A DNA stretch of 64,000 nucleotides from Fasciola hepatica (lineage: Eukaryota > Platyhelminthes > Trematoda > Plagiorchiida > Fasciolidae). The DNA lies in the NCBI GenBank assembly GCA_948099385.1, contig CANUEZ040000179.1:11674001-11738000 (forward strand). The letters run 5' to 3'. Positions 55,728 through 64,000 of the stretch are shown here, one piece after another. The translations under genes were made by a program, and so were the position numbers. How positions within the stretch are numbered: position 1 is the first letter of the stretch; each line of letters starts with the position of its first letter. Below the pieces are notes generated by a model, which had not been told where the DNA came from, made no database searches, and worked only from the letters and a program-made list of their open reading frames with translations.

Positions 55728-57530
55728 TCACCAGCGGAGGGGATGCACCAGGGCCAAGTCTCCTAGTACCCCACGGTGAACCCCATACACACTACCAAAG
55801 TATTCCCCCGAGGAGTCTGCTTTGTCCTGGTCACCAGTGCCTATACCGTGGTCTTTAGTGGATAGTGGATCCATGGCATCCTTTGCTGAGCCTTTGGACT
55901 GCACACGGCTGTGGAATTTCCCCGGTTGTCGTCCTGCGTATTCAGCTGATCTGAGCACAAATTCTCGCAAAGAAGTTGGCAGAAGGCTCACAGTCTCTTT
56001 TCTATGCTTTTTATAACGGGTCGAGGCAAGCCAACTGCTGGAAGCTCTGTAAGGATTCCAGCTGCGGTTTATACTTTTAATGGCCTTGGCAATTGCGGCC
56101 TTCCACCACATAGATTTTTTCCTCCCCACTCCTTCGTTTCAAGGGTGCAAACGCTTTCTGTAGAGTAATTAAGGGTCAGTTTATGACCCATCAGCGCCCT
56201 TCAGCAGTGGCCTTCTCTACCGAGTCCCAAGTCAGCCCCATCTCCTTAGTTCGAAGCCTATGTCCATACTATCGAAAGTCCCAACCAGCATTGAAGTTGC
56301 CTTGGGTTGCCGCGTGCACTGGGTGATTTTGACACACACGCGGTCAGCATGGCAGTTTGGATGCAACGCTTGCGAGATTCTTTTGCGAGATCCAGCGAGG
56401 ATGTTGCGCATCCAGCCCTATGTCTGTTATTTCCCCTAAAATGTAGGTGCAGCGCACTTTCATGCCGTCACTCCAAATAGCCCTCCTCCTGCGATCCCGG
56501 CTTGCGGACTTCAACGGTCCAGTCAGTGCGCGGAAGGTTGAAATTACCCATTATGAGGGCTTTATGCGCGTCCTTGACGAATACTTTTGGGGTCCTCGTC
56601 GTAGTTCGTACTCGGTGTGCCATGGACATAAACAACGCTAACCCTTCCAGTTTGGGAGGATGACTGTAGCTGCTCAAAGCTGGCAATTTCGAGTGCATAT
56701 CTTAGTCCAAGACTCAAGATGGCCTGTACCTGAGGTAATAAAAGTGGATATCTCTCCTTCAATGCAATCACGTTCTCCAACTTGTCTACAGATTGCGAAA
56801 TCCCCCTTTATTAGTCCTAACACGTGACCTCCTCTAGAAAGCCATGTTTCAGTGACGGATACTATTGAGCCTGCTTGCATCCAGGGGACTTTCGAGAGCT
56901 ACATCCATTTGTTTATAACTCTAAGTGCCTTGGAGTATGGCGCCACCGCATTCACTTCAACGGACCGACATACCCTATGGTTCAAACCTGCCTCTGTCTC
57001 GGGCGCAGCGCCCGAGGTGGCATCAAGTGTTTGCATCCGTGGTTATCACTGGGGGCGTGAAGAACGTTGGATACCTAGGACTTCTGATACCTCCCGGTTC
57101 ACCTCCACTGGAGTATTCATGTCTTCCAAATCCATGAGGGTCGCATCATCCTCCGATTGCTTACACTACTTCCGATTTTCGTCTTCCAGAACGTCCTGGA
57201 TGGCCACTATTGCCGACGACTTCAGCTGCTTGCCTATCGCTGTCGGTGTGTTACCGCAAAAGCCGGGTGCGAAGTTCTGTTTTCCTTGTGGTTTTTTGCT
57301 TGGGAAGGTGCAGGTTTATCTACTATTCTACTCTGCTTCTTTATGTGTTTGTCCGGTACGATGTGGTATCGGCCCCTGATGTGATAGGCTACTATTGTAG
57401 CCCTAGCCAACAGCATATCCCTGGTATGCTTCTTCAAAAACCCGACTAGAATTCGTCGCGCTGTATTAGTTCCCAGTCCAGAAAATGGAGAGTTCCAAGT
57501 CCCCACACTGTGCACTGTTTTCAAGGGAAC
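55728..57530 (-). mobile_element. CR1-like non-LTR fragment: ORF1 end, endonuclease, linker
   Basis: On the minus strand, 57524-57234 gives a basic segment like the end of a CR1 ORF1 (RRILVGFLKKHTRDMLLA). The endonuclease is at 56880-56468 (IVSVTETWLSRGG, ALIMGNFNLPRTDW). The EN-RT linker is at 56129-55728 (RREFVLRSAEY-like region, KFHSRVQSKGSAKDAM). The RT is absent, so the copy is interrupted or deleted at about 55730. The frames are broken. Confidence 0.65.
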
Positions 57531-58100
57531 AAGGTGGGGAACACCCGCGATGGGCGGTGCACCCTGTAGCCGTCTGCTCTCAGTTCAGGTTGATTCCAGG
57601 GCTGCACGACATATAGCCAAGACGTCCACTTCCTTGCAAAGATAGGCTCCACGGATTCCCGAGAGCTGCCACAATGGGTTCGGTTCAGTTTTGAACAAGA
57701 GCGGCGGCTGCCGAGGTCAGGCTAGGTCAGGTTGCAGGGGAATGAGAGTGGCTGGGGTCAACCGAGCTTTCGGAGTTCTTTCGGTGGTACTCACAGAGAT
57801 CGGCACGCATCACTGCGACTTTGCTATTTCCCTGCAGTTTTTTGCATTAATGGATTTGCTTCTTCAGTTAGCCGGAATCTTTAAGGGTCTCGAAGTGTTG
57901 AAGTAGTACATGGGTTCGAGGCTGAAGCCCGGAAGATCTCGGATCTTATGATCACTTTCAAATTAGCATGGGAAACTGCCTATTGAGGCTTAGTCAAACT
58001 GTCCAAAACTCCTCCTTGAAAAAATTCAAAATTTGCCTCCCTCTAGCAAAAGTATTTTAAGGCACAACGACTTTAACCCCGAAACCACTTCTCCTCTCTC
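57531..58100. other. No recognisable gene
   Basis: A G-rich stretch lies at about 57700-57760. I see no domain or repeat array. Confidence 0.35.
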
Positions 58101-60060
58101 ACGAGGCTGACACTTCCCGCTGACATCATCCGGGTCTTAAAGGAAGACCAGCTTCGCAATGATGAAGCAGAAGATCACAGTCATCCCAGTAATGCTATGG
58201 TAGAATTTTATTGCTCAATAACACAGCGTAGTTGAAATCGTTGGAAGGTTGTCAACGCTTTGGTCACCTCGGGTAACCTTTTTCAAGACTACCTTTACAA
58301 ACAATAATGCATGGAAATTCTCACTCCTACACAAATCTAGGAATCTGACAGCAGCTACCACTATTCAGTAAGTTGTGTTGCCGAATACAGCTTTGGCCAC
58401 CTCCCCTTCTGAAATAGCAGGGGCACTTAACTTTTACTTTGCCAGTTCTATGGCTCCCGCCTCAGACAGCCCCCTAGCATCCTCCTGCTACCACTAGCTC
58501 CGCTCTATCTGCCATTGAATTTTAAGTAAACATAATTTCCAGGTTTATTCCACGCTACAGATCGTCCATCCGTCCTGGACCCGATGGGTTACCCCGCAGC
58601 TGCAATCACTAACGGTGGATCGGACCTTCCACTTCTATTACTAAGCTCGTTTACTTTGTCACTCAAATCCAGTTTGGTACACTGGAGCTGGAAGCTTTCG
58701 GTCATCATTCCACAGCACTAAAATGGACCCGACGACAAACTCGCAAATTACCGCCCCATTATTTTTTCACCCCTATCCTTCTCGGAGTAATGGAAACGAT
58801 TGTCAAAGTTGGCATTGCTACCCATCTCACTTCAGACGTTCTTAGCGATAGGCAGAACGGGTTTCTCAAATCGCGATCATGCGCTACAGATCAGTTTGAC
58901 TTCCTCAACCTAACCACTAAGGCTGTTGATAGCGAGCAGGCATTGGGAATTGTATACCTGGGTCTGTCGAAGGCTTTCGACTGTGTTCCACCCCCCCATC
59001 TTATTGCGAAATTGCATTCATTCGGGACTGCTGACCCACGGCTTTCTTGGCTGCAACCTGATATCATTCATTGTTGCCTGGTGGTACTAACCGATGGACA
59101 TATTTCTGACCCGAAACGTGTTACAAGTGGCTTTGTGCAGGGCAGTGTACTGGGTCCTCTCCTATATCTGGTGTGCTTTAATGACGCACTGGATCTTGTA
59201 CACAAGGGCACGAAATTCCTGTTTGCTGATGATATAAAATAGTCCACTCTTCCAATTCTAATGATGCTACCCCTACTCTCTGCAACATTTCGGCTGACCT
59301 CTCTGCACTTGACCGCTGGTGTCACTCCTGAATGATGAGCTTTTTCACTGATAAGTGCGAGGTTCCAACCTGCAGATTCCCGTTGCCCCCTGGATCCTCA
59401 ACTCCTGGTGAGTCCCCAACTGCAAGTCGGCCTGCCATCCGGGATCTGGGCCTCAACTGTTCCTGCTTTCCCAACATTTCTGGGCATGCCGTCATCCAAG
59501 CGGCCAAGGCTAGAAGAAGGATGGCCCTTCTCTTCCGCTCCTTTTGTCTCCGGGACAGTATCATCAGCATCTATAAATGCCACATCAGGCCTTTGTTTGA
59601 ATACTGCTCAATAATATTTTCCAACATGACAAAATTCGACGGAGTTGCGATTAAACGCACACGCAGGCCTTTTACGAAGCAACTACTCGGTTGGTCTACT
59701 CCTTTAAGCTACGGAGAACAATGCCAACATCTGAACCCTGACCCACTCTGGCTCAGCCACTTAAGGCTAAACTTAGTCTTCTTGTATAACCTGCTCCATA
59801 ACCGGTCTTTCTCCCCTAACCCAGTAAGCTTCCCCTGTGAAACCCCTTACTCACTTCGGCACAGGCCTTTTACTGTCCCTTCTATTATAGCTCATTGAGT
59901 CATTTGGTCATATTTCTTCCTTCCTGTCTACTCAAATTTTAGGAATAAATTGCCCTTCGACACTCAAGCTTCTCGGACCAAGTCCCAATTTCTATTGGCA
60001 TTCATTCCATATCTCAAAGTCACCCGTGCAATTCGGTTATCCAGTATGTGCACAGCTGAG
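58100..60060 (+). mobile_element. CR1/Jockey-type non-LTR element, RT and C-terminal part
   Basis: RT entry is near 58550 (PGPDGLP, partly frame-shifted) with LANYRPI at about 58738. The 58790-59242 frame holds QNGFLKSRSCATDQ, GIVYLGLSKAFDCVPPPHL, VTSGFVQGSVLGPLLYL and the intact FADD at 59222-59233, and then a stop. The C-terminal domain is at 59332-59898 (AIRDLGLNCSCFPNISGHA, YKCHIRPLFEYCS, FLYNLLHNRSF). The final NKLPF-like segment is at 59945. It belongs to the same family as the element at 62990-64000. Confidence 0.75.
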
Positions 60061-62989
60061 GATAAAGCATACGAGGAAGGCCTCGGCTGCTAACGCCAAC
60101 TCCTTTGCTGACCCTGCCCCTCCAATTGAGGATACAACCTAGGATAGGCCGCCTCACCTATCCTGCTCAATTCTGAAGTCTTGAATAGCCGTAGCCATCC
60201 CCATAATGAGTAAATGGAAGTTAAATGCCATTATTTCTTTTCAACCTGCTTCTCCCTTCTCCCGTAGTCTTAGACACCGCTGTGGTTCGTCCTTTATTGA
60301 TAATTGTATATTTCTTGACCGTGGTCATGGCACATGCACAAGGTAAGATCAGAGAACACATCAGTACATAACAAAGTGAGGTATTCACAATTTTTAAATT
60401 CAAGAATCACACAGTAACTGAAGTAAGACAGTAAAGTCGCGTAGTGTCTGAGTGGAATGAAGTGGCATTGGCTGAGGAATTATGGACCGGTTTCGAATTC
60501 AGGGAGGGCGGTGTGGATGGCTGGACAAACGCGGGAATGCTGATATAAGCGACTCTGGAGAATGTAAAAATGTGCAGTGTTCGCAAGGACCAGAAAAACG
60601 ATAGGCTTCAGGTATCACAACATGGACAGAAAGTTGAGGCAGGAGTAATACACGATATGCCTTATGGGTTCCAAAAACCGGCTGCGATGGGTCACGGCGC
60701 CCAGAAATCGACGCGAGGGTGTACCAACTGGATAATTGGACGGTCACTAACGACTAACCGGGCAGGAGAATTACCAAAGAACAGGATTAAAAGTAAAGTA
60801 CGCATGGGGCTATCAACGTGCAGTCAGAGATGCCGGCGAAATATAGAAGGTTGATCCAGCATAGGGTAGCTAATTGTGGGGGGGGGAGCATGTAAAATAA
60901 ATGCAAGTGAGTCAAATGTGATAATAAGACAGACCTTTTGTGCAGGTAATTTCAGTGCCATGGAAATTCACGTGAAAGCGAAAAAATTCACAAGGAGTGC
61001 GGTGAACTTTTGAGGAGCATGAATGGTGTATGGACGCAGAACGGACTTTCGAAGAAACAGACTAATGGAGGCAAACTGTACTGATGCGGCTAGGCAGAAG
61101 TTGATAGAGAGTAAAGATGAAGTTCCTTTGTATATGTGATAAAAGAATTATTAGTCAAATTCTGCTTGGCTACAGATGGCTGGTATTCCGTTTCATAAAG
61201 ACCTTGGTTGCAGGTGATTGCAGGTAGAATGGCGAAGGTACCGGGCGAAAAAGGGCTGGTTTGACGAAGTGGGCAGAACCGGTTGGGAACGCAGCGGCTA
61301 TGGCTGGGTTCTGGTCATTGGTTTCGTACTGCAACGCAAAATGAATAAAACTGTTAGAATGGAGTACTGGAAATGGATGTTGAGCGGGGGTGGGGCGATG
61401 ACTGGTGTCAGGAGTCAGCTGTGCCATCCGGTGAGACTTTCATAGGGGTTTGTTTCTGCGGTTATAGGATTATGGTCAGCCGTATACTGTGCCCCTTAAA
61501 AGGTGAGCAGACGAGAGTATACGTTTACCCCTTGTCAATCCGATTGATCAAATCTTCTAGCCCGGGAGTAACGTCTAGTTGATTGACGTCTGCCCAAGTG
61601 ACCGATGCGACCTGAAAGAGATCAGGAGTGCGGCAGTCTGGAGAGTGTTCCAGCTGTGGGTTGTGGTTATCGTTTTGATGGAAACCAGACGATGAACATT
61701 TTGTTATCTGAACATTTAGTTATCTGTCGGCCAGTGGGCAGGTCTATTAGGGATCCCTGGACGGAGACTGGTAGCTTTCTGGGGTAGATGGTTGATAGTA
61801 GAGATTTAGGGAGATATCAGGTAAGTGGTGGATGAGGAGAGGGGGTCCCTTTGGGAACCAGGAATGAGACAATAGTAGAGGATATGATCTGGAAGAGGAA
61901 TATGAAGACAGCAGTCTGGACGGTTCACCAGCAACGGTCGAGGACGGCAAACAGTGAAAAGGAAGGAAAACTCTCAGTGTTAACGTGAGGCTTTTTCATG
62001 TGAATTCAAACGTGCTGGTATTCCGCGGGGCCGTGAGAAATCAGAGATTTTACGAATTCCGGTTGGAATGGGGCCTTTACTTACCACGAGCATATGCGCC
62101 GAGGTGTGGGGCTTAGTTGCTGAAGGATAGCAGCCCGTTTGGAAAGGCTCCAATATACGAAAAAGACGCAAAAAGCAGGATGAGACAGCTGAGTTCTAGC
62201 CGGAGACAGAGGAATTAAGTGAAGGCGAGCACCTTTTACTAGAAGACAAAACGTTTTTTTAGAGCGAGCCAGTGTCAGTAGACATTTTGGATGGGTAGGT
62301 GAGTCAACAACTTAGCAGACAAATCACCACTGACTTCTGTCATCGCTATTAGTGCATGGGCTCAAGAAGAACACAGAAAAGGTGAAGTTATGGATGGTAA
62401 GCTATAGAATTGCGATGGTTACGTTTCTCATTCCATCAACCAGTAGAGGTAAGATTTAGCCCAGAGCTGTGAGCGGTGTGCTTATCAATACCGGGGTGTC
62501 GGCAGAGCAGAGACAGCATAGTATAACTGTTCCAACCGTGTATTTACTACAGCGCTAGACATCAGCAAGCTAGTAATTGGTTTTCTAGAGAACCCAAAAT
62601 GGTTGAAACGGAGAAAGGCGGGGTAGCAACCATGTGTGGGAATCGAGCACCAGGCATAACAGTAAGTCGAAGTCAAGTGAAGTCTACAGGATTGGTATTG
62701 TTCTAACAGAGCTTTGATCTGGTTTTTAGTTGCAGGCTAAGTATATGTACGAAAATTATGGTGTAAAATGGCACGATCTGACGAGAAGGGAGAAGAAAAG
62801 TGAGTGGAGCATACACAAAGTATATATATATCTGTATATCTGTATACGTAGGTGTGATTATCAGATGGGTCATGAGAAGGGGGTCGGACGCAAAAGACAG
62901 TGGATCATTGTGGTCTAATAATCAAAGCAATCCTCCTATGCTTCGTGTATGTTAATGTTATTGCGGGTCATGCTGATTACAGAAGATGC
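60061..62989. other. 2.9-kb stretch with no gene; purine-rich on the plus strand
   Basis: It lies between the 3' ends of two convergent CR1-type elements. From about 60420 to 62930 the plus strand is strikingly G/A-rich, with a G run (GGGGGGGGAG) near 60880 and a short AT-rich patch (TATATATATCTGTATATCTG) near 62820. The short ORFs on either strand show no domain. Confidence 0.45.
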
Positions 62990-64000
62990 GTCTAGGATTC
63001 TTCATAGTGCTCCTTTGAATTGTTCTGGCGTGCGACACGATCGCAGCTAGTCAGGAAGCTTATTCCAGAGGCTGAGGTAGGTAGCCGGGAAATATCTAGA
63101 TCTGATTGACAGCATAGATTGGGAGGTCGTAATTGTGAATTGTTTGTGACGGAGGGAGTAAGGAGTCTCACCAGAGAAACCAACTGTATCATCGGATGAG
63201 TGGACTTTTGAGTGCAGGAGGTTGAAGACAAATGAAAGATTGAGCTTGGTACGACGTAACCATAGAGGTTCAAACCGGAGTAGTCGGCACCTAGCTTTGT
63301 AGTTAAGGTTAGAAGAGGTGCAAAGTAATTTTTTAGTGAGGGAGCATTGCACTTTCTCTATAATTACCCGGCCGGCCTTTTGCATCAAGGTAAAGACGAG
63401 GGAGCAGTATTCCAACAGCCACCTGGTGTGTGTCTTGGATATCGGGAGCTTGCTCTCCTGAGTACGGTGTGTTCTAAGGATAAGTGCAACCGTCCTGCTT
63501 GCCTTGCCAATTTGGGTCAACGCTTGTTCACGGAAGTTAAAGGAACATGAATAATGCAGGCCCAGATCTCTTACCATTTGGGTAGTGGGAATCGGCAGAC
63601 TATTTATTGCGAGGGAGCCAGGTGGAACACGGCATCTGCAAGATGGAAGCGAAGTCTTAGCTGCAGAAAACTTCATCATCCACTGGGCACACCATTCGTC
63701 AAGGGACCTCAAGTCTGACAAAATATCACTGACAGCTGAGTGCAGGGCGTTCGCCTCAAAAGTACAGACTAGTTTTGTCTTCAGCAAAGAGGAATGTCAT
63801 GCCATGAAGCACTACTTGGAAGACGTCATTTATGTACGTAAGAAACAACAGAGGACTTGGAACGCCACCCTGTACGACCCCGCTAGTAATTCGTTTGGGC
63901 TGAGAGGAATTGAATATGACGGTTTGAGAAAGTTCGGGGAGGTAAGATGGTAGCCAAGACAGAAGGGGGTCAGCCACTCCGTAGGATCTAATTTTTGGCG
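62990..64000 (-). mobile_element. CR1/Jockey-type non-LTR element, RT end (cut by window end)
   Basis: The 63787-63047 frame is open for 246 codons and encodes the thumb and C-terminal domain (LDEWCAQWMMKFSAAKT, VRDLGLHYSCSFNFREQA, THTRWLLEYCSLVFTL, LNLSFVFNLLHSKV, LWNKLPD). The frame 63977-63756 holds the palm (ITSGVVQGGVPSPLLFLTYIN), with the catalytic tetrad mutated to FAED at about 63775-63790. It runs off the right edge. It is related to the 58.1-60.1 kb element but less decayed in the C-terminal part. Confidence 0.78.

Noticed and set aside
1..64000. CRISPR arrays, bacterial operons, rRNA genes or phage genes
   Set aside because: Nothing of the kind was seen. The spliced host gene and flatworm-type retroelements make prokaryotic features unlikely.

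Overview
The window is eukaryotic. It has no operons or prokaryotic signals, its exons are split by GT-AG introns, and it is dense with decayed retrotransposons. The mix of RTE-like and CR1-like non-LTR elements, BEL/Pao, Ty3/Gypsy and a CsRn1-type element (Gag with a Cys-His-Cys-Cys finger) points to a flatworm, most likely a digenean fluke with a large genome such as Fasciola or Paragonimus. The species call is inference.

The one host gene I can support is PSMB4, the proteasome beta-7/beta-type-4 subunit. It is on the minus strand and spans about 10868-23807. Exons 1-3 (23622-23807, 23463-23581, 23274-23416) are separated by very short introns of 40 and 46 bp. Exon 4 (11354-11533) follows an 11.74-kb intron 3, and a less certain last exon lies at 10868-10962. 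Intron 3 is almost entirely retroelement debris: a minus-strand RTE composite at 11800-14835, a tRNA-like SINE at about 13268-13410, and plus-strand RTE elements at 15287-18210 and 20200-22860.

Layout. 1-10.8 kb: RTE and CR1 fragments downstream of PSMB4. 10.9-23.8 kb: PSMB4 and its TE-filled introns. 24.3-29.5 kb: RTE fragment (-), BEL/Pao fragment (+), Gypsy fragment (+). 29.5-34.2 kb: two Gypsy gag-protease copies in opposite orientation that form a near-perfect inverted repeat of about 1 kb arms around two RTE 3' ends. 36.3-43.2 kb: a CR1-like element (-) split by a young CsRn1-like LTR retrotransposon (36871-42396). 43.4-47.2 kb: a second CR1-like element (+). 48.05-49.67 kb: another copy of the first CR1 family, split by a solo LTR. 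50.4-55.2 kb: a long decayed BEL/Pao element (+). 55.7-64 kb: three more non-LTR fragments, the last cut by the window edge.

No new genetic system was found. The strongest results are the PSMB4 gene with its extreme intron-size contrast, the exact nested insertion of the CsRn1-like element, a solo LTR about 10 bp from the homologous site in a sister copy, and the identical inverted arms bordered by diverged homologous sequence.
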